From CAYMUC01 sp964471865 (GTDB lineage: Bacteria > Actinomycetota > Acidimicrobiia > Acidimicrobiales > Ilumatobacteraceae), in the NCBI GenBank assembly GCA_964471865.1, contig CAYYHU010000001.1:62001-126000 (forward strand): 64,000 bases of DNA. Reading direction: 5' to 3'. The position numbers and the translations under genes were made by a program. The notes beneath the pieces were generated by a model. That model ran no database searches. It saw nothing but the letters and a program-made list of their open reading frames with translations, and was not told the origin of the DNA. Positions 44,614-52,293 of this stretch are shown in pieces (positions within the stretch are counted from its first letter, which is position 1; the number at the start of each line of letters is the position of its first letter).

Positions 44614-45945
44614 TCAGCGAACCCCCATCACATGATCCATCCAGTCGTGGTAGTGCTGGATGCGGACCTCCTCATCGGACAACACCGCCGCATCGAAGCC
44701 TCGTGAATGCATTCCGGCTTGGATATCGCGGATGTAGTGGATGTCTTGATCGATGGTGATCGCCATGGTCTTGCGGCCCTCGATGATGTCTTGGTGGTCG
44801 AACTCGTCGTGTTCGGGCCGGGCCGTCACCTCGGCTCGGTCGTGACGGCCTTCGTAGGGGACCCCAGCTGCTGCCGCCACGGCGGGATCGGGCCGACGAA
44901 CGAAGGTGAACTTGTCCCAGAGACACCGGTTCGGATCCGTGGGATGGGGCCGGGCACGAGCCACGAGCGCGTCATCGGGTTGGACGGTGATCATCGTGTT
45001 GGGAAACACGTTGTACTGCTCGATGTCGGTGAGACGTTCATCGGTCATCGCGTCGTAGTCGTACCCGATCGATGCGCCCCGCTCACGTTTGAGCTTTTGG
45101 ACATCACGCCGGATGTCGAGCACCCGACCGCGATACTCCTCGGGATCAGCACCCAGACGTTTCAGCGCCATCGCGTGATACATCGTGGGTTCGTCGGGTA
45201 TCGGCAGTTTGGTGTTCACCGTGTGCCCGTCGATGACCACCCCGGTGTGGCCGTTGGTGAACAGTTCGATCTGGGCCGTGGGACAATCAAAGATCTCTTG
45301 GTGCTGAGGGTGGATGTGTTCGACGTGATACAGCTCACCGAAGTTGTCGTAGACCGCCTTCCAGTTGCAGTCCAGATGGACGGTCTGATCACCGGTGAGT
45401 TCCATCGATTCGACCTGGTACGGCTCGAGTCGCTCGGCCACTCCGCCCAACCAGTCCCGCAGCTCGGGCAACTCGGGATCCATCGTGACCCAGACCAAAC
45501 CGGCGAGAACATCGACTCGCAGCCTGCGCAACGAACACTGATGCCGATCCACCCCCCCGGAGAACCGTTGATGATCCGGCACGACGACCAGGCGCCCATC
45601 GGTGCGGTAACGCCAGCCGTGATAGGGACACGTGAACATCTCGGTATGTCCGGATCCCGTGACGATGCGCGCCCCGCGGTGCTGACACACGTTGAACATG
45701 GCGGTGATCGCACCCTCGGATGAGCACGACACGATGATCGATTCGCGGCCGACATCGACCACGACGAAGTCACCCGGACTCGTCACATCGCGTTCGAGAC
45801 ACGCGAAGAACCAGACGCGGTTCCAGAGTCGCTCGGCTTCGGAGTCGAGCCAGGCGGTGGAGACGTAGCGCTCGGCGGTGATCCGTCCCGGTGGGACCGG
45901 AGCCGGTCCATGAACCAGGGTCGGGCGGGGTTCAACGACAGGCAT
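44614..45945 (-). CDS. Rieske non-heme iron oxygenase, large (alpha) subunit
   Basis: A 443-residue ring-hydroxylating or demethylating oxygenase. The Rieske [2Fe-2S] ligands are Cys87 and His89 in CQHRGA and Cys106 and His109 in CPYHGW. The mononuclear iron site is in NWKAVYDNFGELYHVEHIHPQH-type sequence (DNFGELYHVEHIH), with the bridging Asp and two His. Reductase and ferredoxin partners are not nearby. ATG 45945 has GGAGG 5 nt upstream and is preferred to ATG 45957. The aromatic or steroid-like substrate is unknown. Confidence 0.93.
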   Translation of the reverse strand: MPVVEPRPTLVHGPAPVPPGRITAERYVSTAWLDSEAERLWNRVWFFACLERDVTSPGDFVVVDVGRESIIVSCSSEGAITAMFNVCQHRGARIVTGSGHTEMFTCPYHGWRYRTDGRLVVVPDHQRFSGGVDRHQCSLRRLRVDVLAGLVWVTMDPELPELRDWLGGVAERLEPYQVESMELTGDQTVHLDCNWKAVYDNFGELYHVEHIHPQHQEIFDCPTAQIELFTNGHTGVVIDGHTVNTKLPIPDEPTMYHAMALKRLGADPEEYRGRVLDIRRDVQKLKRERGASIGYDYDAMTDERLTDIEQYNVFPNTMITVQPDDALVARARPHPTDPNRCLWDKFTFVRRPDPAVAAAAGVPYEGRHDRAEVTARPEHDEFDHQDIIEGRKTMAITIDQDIHYIRDIQAGMHSRGFDAAVLSDEEVRIQHYHDWMDHVMGVR

Positions 45946-45957
45946 CGCAGCCTCCAT

Positions 45958-46002
45958 GGGTAGTCGTGGGATGGGTATTCGTGGGATGGGTAGATGTGGG
46001 CA
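45958..46002. repeat. Three tandem 15-bp repeats in the Rieske gene leader
   Basis: GGGTAGTCGTGGGAT, GGGTATTCGTGGGAT and GGGTAGATGTGGGCA follow each other without a gap. The first two differ by one base, the third by more. They fill most of the space between the upstream SDR stop and the Rieske ribosome site. Copy number could vary by slippage. Confidence 0.75.
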
Positions 46003-46020
46003 CGGGCATGGACATGGGGT

Positions 46021-46785
46021 TCACATCGAGGCGAGTTGTCCGCCGTCGAGGACGAGATCGATGCCGTTCACGCTGATGGCGGCATCCGAGCAGAGATACA
46101 CCACTGCCGCCGCCACCTCGTCGGGACCGATGAACGTGGCGCGCGGATTCAGATCCGCGAGCGCCGTGCGAACGGCATCAGGCCCTGCGGCTACGAGTGG
46201 TGCCGCCATCTCGGTCAGCGTCGGACCCGGTGACACCGCATTGATCCGCAACGCGGTCGAGGCGTACTCGACCGCGGCTTGGCGGGTGAGACCGAGAACG
46301 GCGTGTTTGGCAGCGACATATCCCGGGCTTGCTCTATGGCTGCCCCGATGCGCCACGGTGGACGCGATGTTCACGATCGACCCGCCGCTTGGATGCATCA
46401 CTGCGGCCTCGGCTCGCATACACCGGAACACGCCGGTGAGGTTCGTGGCGATCATCTGATCCCATTCCTGATCGGTGTAGTCGTGGAACGGCCGGTGCCG
46501 ATCGAAGACCCCCGCAGAGTTCACAGCGATGTCGAGGCGTCCCGTCACCGTCAGTGTCTCTGAGATCAAGGCGTCGACCTGCTCACCCGAGGTCACATCC
46601 GTGGCGATGAAGCGGCCGGGGTATCCGACCGCGGCCAGGCGTTCCAGCGTTGCCTCTGCGGCCTCGGGACGTCGTGCTGCGATCACCACATGGGCACCCC
46701 GAGTGGCCAAGGCCTGCGCGACGGCAGCGCCGATTCCGGTGGATCCCCCGGTCACGAGGGCCACGCGTCCATCGAATTCCCCCAC
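46021..46785 (-). CDS. SDR-family oxidoreductase, first gene of the Rieske operon
   Basis: A 254-residue SDR: VTGGSTGIGAAVAQAL loop, VNSAGVFDR, Ser in VNIASTVAHRG, Tyr-Lys in GYVAAKHAVLG, closing DLVLDGGQLASM. It may oxidise the cis-diol or alcohol formed by the oxygenase encoded next; this is inference from position. The start is GTG 46785, with TAGGGT (46797-46792) exactly 6 nt upstream, so the operon mRNA is probably leaderless. The TetR-type operator lies just before that box. Confidence 0.92.
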   Translation of the reverse strand: MGEFDGRVALVTGGSTGIGAAVAQALATRGAHVVIAARRPEAAEATLERLAAVGYPGRFIATDVTSGEQVDALISETLTVTGRLDIAVNSAGVFDRHRPFHDYTDQEWDQMIATNLTGVFRCMRAEAAVMHPSGGSIVNIASTVAHRGSHRASPGYVAAKHAVLGLTRQAAVEYASTALRINAVSPGPTLTEMAAPLVAAGPDAVRTALADLNPRATFIGPDEVAAAVVYLCSDAAISVNGIDLVLDGGQLASM

Positions 46786-46791
46786 GTGCGT

Positions 46792-46797
46792 ACCCTA
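46792..46797 (-). promoter_or_regulatory. -10 box of the SDR-Rieske operon
   Basis: TAGGGT on the minus strand, 6 nt before the GTG start at 46785. The inverted repeat at 46798-46825 occupies the space immediately upstream of it. Confidence 0.5.
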
Positions 46798-46825
46798 GAC
46801 AAAACGTTGTCAGACGTCAACGTTT
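46798..46825. promoter_or_regulatory. Inverted-repeat operator for the divergent TetR regulator
   Basis: AAACGTTG (46802-46809) and CAACGTTT (46818-46825) are perfect inverted repeats 8 bp apart. GACAA-AACG-TTGTC (46798-46811) gives a second, overlapping symmetry. It lies between the SDR -10 box and a TACTGT box (46841-46846) facing the tetR gene, so one bound dimer pair could repress both. Confidence 0.6.
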
Positions 46826-46915
46826 CGCCGCCACCGCCAGTACTGTGGCCGTATCCCGACACCAGATCTCGTCCCCCGACCTCTCCAGGAACGCTCCAAT
46901 CGGTCCCAGGCCGAG

Positions 46916-47476
46916 GTGCTCGTCGCTGCCACCCGACTCTTCATCGAACGCGGATACGCCGCTACCACGGTTGCGGCCATCGGTGAGGCGGCGGGCTACA
47001 GCCGCGGGATCGTCACCCGACGGTTCGGCTCCAAGGAACGTCTCGCCTGGGAGGTGGCCCGCCGCGCAGGAGCTCGATGGGATGCCGTTCTCGATGTGTC
47101 GGCCACGCCAACGACGAACGGCTTGGATCGCATCGTGGACTTCATCCGCGCCAGCCGGGATTCGATGCAGGAGGATCCGCAGTCGCGTATGGTGCTCGAG
47201 CGACTCATCGCCGATGCCGCGGGCCCCATGGCCCCGCTCCACAGCCGCTTTCGGCGATCCCTCATGCGGTTGGAACAGCGGCTCCACACAACCCTTCGTG
47301 CGGGTCAAGCCGACGGATCGATCCGCCGTGATCTCGTCGCGGATGGTGTGGCCAGCGTGCTCATCGCCCAATTGCGCGGCGTGGGGTATCAGTGGTTTCT
47401 CTTCCCGGCCGATGTCGATCCGCTCACCGCCCATCGAGTGATCGAAGATCAGGTCATCACCTGGTTACGAACCTGA
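46916..47476 (+). CDS. TetR/AcrR-family transcriptional regulator
   Basis: A 186-residue repressor from GTG 46916. The HTH is clear: ATRLFIERGYAATTVAAIGE, AAGYSRGIVTRRFGSKERL. A ligand-binding helical domain follows. The N-terminus looks short: the frame stays open upstream to 46799 and reads PRPLQERSNRSQAE, which fits the family, yet it has no ATG, GTG or TTG. The true start may be a rare codon such as ATC 46853, which is 6 nt after TACTGT. It probably controls the divergent SDR-Rieske operon through the inverted repeat, with a pathway compound as inducer. Confidence 0.88.
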   Translation: MLVAATRLFIERGYAATTVAAIGEAAGYSRGIVTRRFGSKERLAWEVARRAGARWDAVLDVSATPTTNGLDRIVDFIRASRDSMQEDPQSRMVLERLIADAAGPMAPLHSRFRRSLMRLEQRLHTTLRAGQADGSIRRDLVADGVASVLIAQLRGVGYQWFLFPADVDPLTAHRVIEDQVITWLRT

Positions 47477-47504
47477 CGTCATCGTCGAGTTGCGAGCGCG
47501 ACCG

Positions 47505-47520
47505 ACTTCGACGACGAAGT
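47505..47520. terminator. Bidirectional hairpin between tetR and the unknown gene
   Basis: ACTTCG-ACGA-CGAAGT, a perfect 6-bp stem with a tetraloop in the 59-bp gap between convergent genes. There is no T-run. Confidence 0.4.
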
Positions 47521-47535
47521 GCACCGAGGTCCGCT

Positions 47536-48528
47536 TCACACCCCCGTGGTCACCGTACGGATCTCACCGGGAGGACTGACGGCGGCGACGAGGCGGCGCT
47601 GCACGGGATGATCGTCTCGCTCCTCGACGGCGATGACGAGATGCGCTGACGGATCCAGAGACGCTCGAGCATCGACGCCAAAGGGCACGACGTCGAGGTC
47701 GATTCCCGTGGAACACACCACGACGAGGGCGTCACCGCGACGGTCACGCCCCACTGCCACACACGGCACCGCATCCTTGAGCGAGGTTCTCACCACCGGG
47801 GGTGGGGCGACTGCGAGATCCTGGGCTCCGACCAGACCCGGATCAGCGAGAAGCACAGAACGCACGAGGCGTTCACGCGCGAGGCGATTCAGGGGATGAG
47901 GCGCAGCGCCTGGGCGCCGCTGCTGCGCGACCGTGGCGACGACCTCAGACAAGGCCTGGGCGACGGGAACGTCACCATGCAACATGGCAAAGGCCTCGCG
48001 ATCGTGGGCGCCCACACCGACTTCGACTCGCACCACCTCGGTCGTCGGGTCCGTCACGACTCGGCACACCTCGAGACCCGCGACCTCTCCGGCCACGATC
48101 CCATGTTCGACGACGACCTCGGCACCGGACTGCGCGATCAACGGCGCGAGTTCGAGATGCTCGGGCAGGGGTTCGACCACGCCCAGGTGGGCATCGGGTT
48201 GAGCGGGGGTGATGCCGGTGCCGTCGAGGTGCCAGACCTGTACGGACACGTCACCGTGCCACTGCTGCGCCCGTCGGGCCAGGACTCCCGAGGGTCCGCT
48301 CGTGATGAGAGCGACTCGGTGGACATCACGCCGTAGTGCCCAGGCCAGAGCAGGCCCGAGGGCAGAGTCGTGGCGCTCGTCGACGAGCACCCACGCCGTG
48401 TCGTCGACAACCGTGGCGACGCCCCGGCCCATGGATTCACCAGGTGCCGGGGGACGTTGTCCGAGATGACGTTCAAGAACTCCGCTCAGCACCCCGCCGA
48501 GCAACCGGGCTCGGCGGTCGTCGTCCAC
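47536..48528 (-). CDS. Conserved-looking protein of unknown function after rpmE
   Basis: A 330-residue soluble protein from GTG 48528. I do not recognise a family. It is Val/Ala/Arg-rich with alternating strands and helices: ATVVDDTAWVLVDERHD, HRVALITSGPSGVLARRA, VQVWHLDGTGITPAQ, VRVEVGVGAHDREAFAML and DALVVVCSTGIDLDVVPFG. No membrane helix, signal peptide or metal motif is evident. It occupies the place next to rpmE that prfA holds in the usual actinobacterial order. It starts 20 bp after rpmE and is probably in the rho-rpmE transcript. Codon use matches its neighbours. Confidence 0.75.
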   Translation of the reverse strand: MDDDRRARLLGGVLSGVLERHLGQRPPAPGESMGRGVATVVDDTAWVLVDERHDSALGPALAWALRRDVHRVALITSGPSGVLARRAQQWHGDVSVQVWHLDGTGITPAQPDAHLGVVEPLPEHLELAPLIAQSGAEVVVEHGIVAGEVAGLEVCRVVTDPTTEVVRVEVGVGAHDREAFAMLHGDVPVAQALSEVVATVAQQRRPGAAPHPLNRLARERLVRSVLLADPGLVGAQDLAVAPPPVVRTSLKDAVPCVAVGRDRRGDALVVVCSTGIDLDVVPFGVDARASLDPSAHLVIAVEERDDHPVQRRLVAAVSPPGEIRTVTTGV

Positions 48529-48547
48529 GCGTTCCGAGCTGAGGGTC

Positions 48548-48763
48548 TCAGCCCTTGGCCTTACGGCTGCCGTAGCGGCGGTTGAAGCGCTCGACCCGGC
48601 CACCGGTGTCGACCAGCTTCTGCTTACCGGTGAAGAACGGGTGGCATTCGTTGCACAGTTCGAGACGAAGTTCGCCACCCTTGGTCGAACGAGTCGTGAA
48701 CGTGTTGCCACACGAGCACACGACGTTCGTGTCGACATAGGTGGGATGGATGTCGGACTTCAT
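48548..48763 (-). CDS. rpmE: 50S ribosomal protein bL31
   Basis: A 71-residue large-subunit protein of the zinc-binding (C+) type: CSCG in VVCSCGNTFTTRS and CNEC in LELCNECHPFFTGKQKL provide four Cys ligands. It starts 55 bp after rho, the usual actinobacterial neighbour. The zinc form suggests that a Zur-controlled Cys-free copy may exist elsewhere. Confidence 0.97.
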   Translation of the reverse strand: MKSDIHPTYVDTNVVCSCGNTFTTRSTKGGELRLELCNECHPFFTGKQKLVDTGGRVERFNRRYGSRKAKG

Positions 48764-48817
48764 GGCGTAGCTACCTCCGGGCGAGCGCTTGAGTGTACCG
48801 GCGAGGAGCCGGTGACG

Positions 48818-50653
48818 TCACATGCTGGGCTGCTTGGCGATCTCGTTGAGGAACTCGTCGTTGTTGCGGAACGACTTGAGGCGATCCATCAGCAACTCGA
48901 GACCCGGGGCTGCGTTGCCGTCAGCGGCCAGGCCCGACAGCACCCGACGCAACTTCCAGACCAACTGGAGCTGTTTGCGATCGAAGAGCAGTTCTTCGTG
49001 ACGGGTGCTGGAGGCATCGACGTCGATAGCCGGGAAGATCCGGCGTTCCGAGACGCGGCGGTCGAGGCGAAGCTCCATGTTGCCGGTGCCTTTGAATTCT
49101 TCGAAGATCGCCTCGTCCATGCGGCTGTTGGTCTCGACGAGAGCCGTGGCCAAGATCGTGAGGCTTCCGCCCTCTTCCACGTTGCGAGCCGCACCGAAGA
49201 ACTTCTTGGGCGGATACAGCGCTCCCGCGTCGATACCACCCGACATGATGCGGCCACTGGCCGGGGCGGCGAGGTTGTAGGCCCGCGACAGTCGAGTGAT
49301 GCCATCGAGGATGACCACGACGTCCTCACCGATTTCGACCATGCGCTTGGCCTTCTCGATCGCGAGTTCAGCGACATGGGTGTGCTCATCGCTGGGACGA
49401 TCGAACGTGGACGCGATGACCTCACCCTTGACGGTGCGGCGCATATCGGTCACTTCCTCGGGCCGCTCATCGATGAGCAACACGATGAGGTGGACCTCGG
49501 GATTGTTGCGCTCGATACAGGTCGCGATGGTCTTCATGATCGTCGTCTTGCCCGCCTTGGGAGGCGACACGATCAGACCACGCTGCCCCTTACCGATGGG
49601 CGCGATCAGATCGATGATCCGAGCGGTCATGTTCGTGGGATCCGAACCCGACTCGAGTCGCAACTTCTCATCCGGGAACAGCGGGGTGAGGTCCTCGAAC
49701 TTGGGACGGTTCTTGGCGGTTTCGGGCGCACGGCCATTGACCGTGTGCACCTCGAGCAGCGCCCCATTTTTTTCGTTACGTCCGGCCGGCTTGGCAAGAC
49801 CGCTGATGTGGTCTCCCTTGCGCAGACCCAGCTGGCGCGTCAGCTTCACCGAGACATAAACGTCGTCCCGACTCGACAAGTAGCCACGCACCCGCACGAA
49901 GCCGTATCCCTCATCGCGTAGGTCGAGATAGCCCGACACCTCGACGGGTCCGCTCGATTCGGGCTCACCGAAACGCTCCGTACCCTCGAGCAGATCGCGA
50001 TCCGCGCCCTGGGGACCTTCGTCCCCGCGCCCCTTACGGCGCCGACGCCGACGCTTCGAGCGTCCATCACCATCAGCGTCATCGGAACCCTGGCGGGGTC
50101 CATTCGGTCGGGGACCCTGGTCGTTGCGGGGTCCCTGATGGTCACGCCGATCGCGACGTTCCGAGTCGCGACGGTCCCCGTCACGCCCGCCTGAACGATC
50201 CTCGCGGGCTCGAGGAGCCGCAGTCGGGGCCTCCTGGGAGGTCCCTGCTTCCTCGCTCGAGGTGTCCGTGCTGACTCCTTGGCGAGCGAGTTCGATCTCC
50301 CATTCGGCCAATGGTTCCCCGTCGGGTCCAACGAGGGGTACGTCATCAGAAGCGGGAGCGGCCGGAGCCGGTGATGCGTCGCGACTGGGACGCGAACGAC
50401 GTTCACTTCCACGGTTGGGGGTCTCTGTAGCCGACGGTGGGGTGGCCACCTCGGCTCGATCGGCCGCCGGAGCCGGCGCGACCGACGCAGTCGCCGCCGG
50501 AGCCGAAGCTCCGGTCTGTTCGAGGATCTTGTCGATCAGATCGGCCTTCTTGGCACGCGACAGCGACTTCATGCCCAGCGCCTGGGCGATCGCCAACAAC
50601 TGCTCACGGTCCTTGGACTCGAGCACCGACTTCTCGAGGGCCTCCGCGGTCAC
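48818..50653 (-). CDS. rho: Transcription termination factor Rho
   Basis: Hexameric RNA helicase that ends transcription, 611 residues. An N-terminal Rho_N helical domain (ALGMKSLSRAKKADLIDKI) is followed by a long low-complexity Arg/Gly/Asp-rich insert (about residues 60-210) typical of actinobacteria, then the RNA-binding fold (GYLDLRDEGYGFVRVRGY) and the ATPase (GLIVSPPKAGKTTIMK; LIDERPEEVTDM). GTG 50653 begins at the Rho_N domain. A 230-bp leader separates it from thrC, in line with separate control. Confidence 0.97.
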   Translation of the reverse strand: MTAEALEKSVLESKDREQLLAIAQALGMKSLSRAKKADLIDKILEQTGASAPAATASVAPAPAADRAEVATPPSATETPNRGSERRSRPSRDASPAPAAPASDDVPLVGPDGEPLAEWEIELARQGVSTDTSSEEAGTSQEAPTAAPRAREDRSGGRDGDRRDSERRDRRDHQGPRNDQGPRPNGPRQGSDDADGDGRSKRRRRRRKGRGDEGPQGADRDLLEGTERFGEPESSGPVEVSGYLDLRDEGYGFVRVRGYLSSRDDVYVSVKLTRQLGLRKGDHISGLAKPAGRNEKNGALLEVHTVNGRAPETAKNRPKFEDLTPLFPDEKLRLESGSDPTNMTARIIDLIAPIGKGQRGLIVSPPKAGKTTIMKTIATCIERNNPEVHLIVLLIDERPEEVTDMRRTVKGEVIASTFDRPSDEHTHVAELAIEKAKRMVEIGEDVVVILDGITRLSRAYNLAAPASGRIMSGGIDAGALYPPKKFFGAARNVEEGGSLTILATALVETNSRMDEAIFEEFKGTGNMELRLDRRVSERRIFPAIDVDASSTRHEELLFDRKQLQLVWKLRRVLSGLAADGNAAPGLELLMDRLKSFRNNDEFLNEIAKQPSM

Positions 50654-50883
50654 GGGTACCTTCTTTCGTGCGTACGACGCGGCGGGGGGTTCGTGGACAT
50701 CGGGTCCCGGCGGCCCCACAGCCGGTAGGGGTTCTCCTCTCGCGCACCCCGTACCACCGACACTCCATCACTCGGTGATGAAGACGTCCGCCGTGGCGAA
50801 CCGGGGGGCTCGTCGAGCCTGTCACCGACAGAAATCATCGGCGGCGACTCCCAGAGGGTCCGGATGACCGGACACCGCGAACG
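50654..50883 (-). other. Leader region between thrC and rho
   Basis: No gene is seen here. In transcription order it holds a GTCCGG/CCGGAC hairpin (50873-50858) ten bases after the thrC stop, then Gly-coding-like G-rich and C-rich stretches, a candidate TACGGGGT box (about 50760-50753), and a long untranslated stretch before the rho GTG. Rho leaders are often autoregulated; nothing here proves it. Confidence 0.5.
50858..50873 (-). terminator. Hairpin after thrC
   Basis: GTCCGG-TCAT-CCGGAC read in the direction of transcription, a perfect 6-bp stem with a tetraloop ten bases past the thrC stop, without a T-run. It may end the hom-thrC message before rho. Confidence 0.4.
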
Positions 50884-52284
50884 CTACCGACCGTGAACGC
50901 TTCGTGCAACGTCTCGCACGAATGCCTGCACCGCCCCGAGATCATTGGGGAGGGTCCGCGTTCGCTCAGGACGCTCGAAGAGATCTGCGAGATGCTCGGG
51001 AAGATCGGGACGGCGGCCGGTGGCGCGCTCGACGGCATCGGGGAACTTGGCCGGATGAGCCGTGGCGAGTGTGACCATCGGAATCCCGTCGCGTGCATGG
51101 TGCCGAGCCACGGCGGTCCCGACCGCAGTGTGGGGATCGATGAGCATGCCGCATTCACCATGGACCCGGGCGATCTCGGCGAGTGTGCCCTCATCGTCGA
51201 GGCGGCCCGCCCGAAACACCGGCGCCAACCAGGTGGCGTACTGATCGGCCTCGACCGCCAACGAACCACTGGCCCGAAAACGATGCATCTGTTCCGCCGT
51301 CAATCCGCCGTCTCGACCGTTCATCTCGAACAGCAGTCGTTCGAAGTTCGACGACACCTGGATGTCCATCGAGGGTGACAACGTCGCCACGACCCCCGAG
51401 GCGTCCATCGAGCGGGTTTCGAAGAACCGGGTCAAGATGTCATTGGTGTTCGAACCGACCACCAGCGTGTCGATGGGGACCCCCATCTCCTTCGCGATCC
51501 ACCCGGCGAGCACGTTGCCGAAGTTGCCCGTCGGAACGCTGAACGACAGCCGGCGATCCCCCAGCGCCCGGGCTGCCACCACGTAGTAGACGACCTGGGC
51601 CATGACTCGGGCCCAGTTGATCGAGTTCACGGCAGACAAACGGTGACGCTCGCGAAACTGCGAATCGTTGAACATCGCCTTCACGAGGTCCTGGCAGTCA
51701 TCGAAGGTGCCCTCGACGGCGACAGCGTGGACGTTGGGGGCGTCCACGGTGGTCATCTGGCGACGCTGGACCTCACTGACGCGACCGGCGGGGTACAGGA
51801 TCACGATGTCGACCCGGTCACATCCTTTGACGCCATCGATGGCTGCCGACCCGGTATCTCCCGACGTCGCCCCCACGATGGTGACGCGGTCGCCACGAGT
51901 TTCGAGCACGTGATCGAACATCCGACCCACGAGCTGCAACGCCACATCCTTGAACGCCAGCGTGGGACCATGGAACAGCTCGAGGACCCATTGATCGGGA
52001 CCGATCTGGACCAGGGGCGTGGTCGCAGGATGTCGAAATGTCGCGTAGGCGTCCCGACACATGGCATCGAGAACCTCCGGGGCGATTCCCTGAGCGCCGT
52101 CTCCCATGACATAGGGCGCCATCACCGCGGCTGCCAAGGTGGCGTAGTCGCCCGTGACGGGAAGCTCACCCAGAGGTGGCCAGGTCTCGGGGACGTACAG
52201 ACCACCGTCGCTTGCCAGACCAGCCAGGAGCACGTCGGCGAATCCGAGTTCGGGAGCCGAGCCCCGGGTGGATACATACCGCAT
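50884..52284 (-). CDS. thrC: Threonine synthase
   Basis: PLP enzyme converting O-phosphohomoserine to threonine, 466 residues. It begins MRYVSTRG, with the PLP-Lys in HGPTLAFKDVALQ and the phosphate loop VGATSGDTGSAAIDGVKG and FSVPTGNFGNVLAG. It is the long (type II) form also found in E. coli and corynebacteria. It follows hom by 9 bp. The homoserine kinase gene thrB, which usually sits next to it, is absent here. Confidence 0.96.
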   Translation of the reverse strand: MRYVSTRGSAPELGFADVLLAGLASDGGLYVPETWPPLGELPVTGDYATLAAAVMAPYVMGDGAQGIAPEVLDAMCRDAYATFRHPATTPLVQIGPDQWVLELFHGPTLAFKDVALQLVGRMFDHVLETRGDRVTIVGATSGDTGSAAIDGVKGCDRVDIVILYPAGRVSEVQRRQMTTVDAPNVHAVAVEGTFDDCQDLVKAMFNDSQFRERHRLSAVNSINWARVMAQVVYYVVAARALGDRRLSFSVPTGNFGNVLAGWIAKEMGVPIDTLVVGSNTNDILTRFFETRSMDASGVVATLSPSMDIQVSSNFERLLFEMNGRDGGLTAEQMHRFRASGSLAVEADQYATWLAPVFRAGRLDDEGTLAEIARVHGECGMLIDPHTAVGTAVARHHARDGIPMVTLATAHPAKFPDAVERATGRRPDLPEHLADLFERPERTRTLPNDLGAVQAFVRDVARSVHGR

Positions 52285-52293
52285 CTCGAGCCC

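Noticed and set aside
45958..46002. CRISPR-like repeat array
   Set aside because: Repeats are 15 bp, directly adjacent without spacers, and only three; no cas gene is present.
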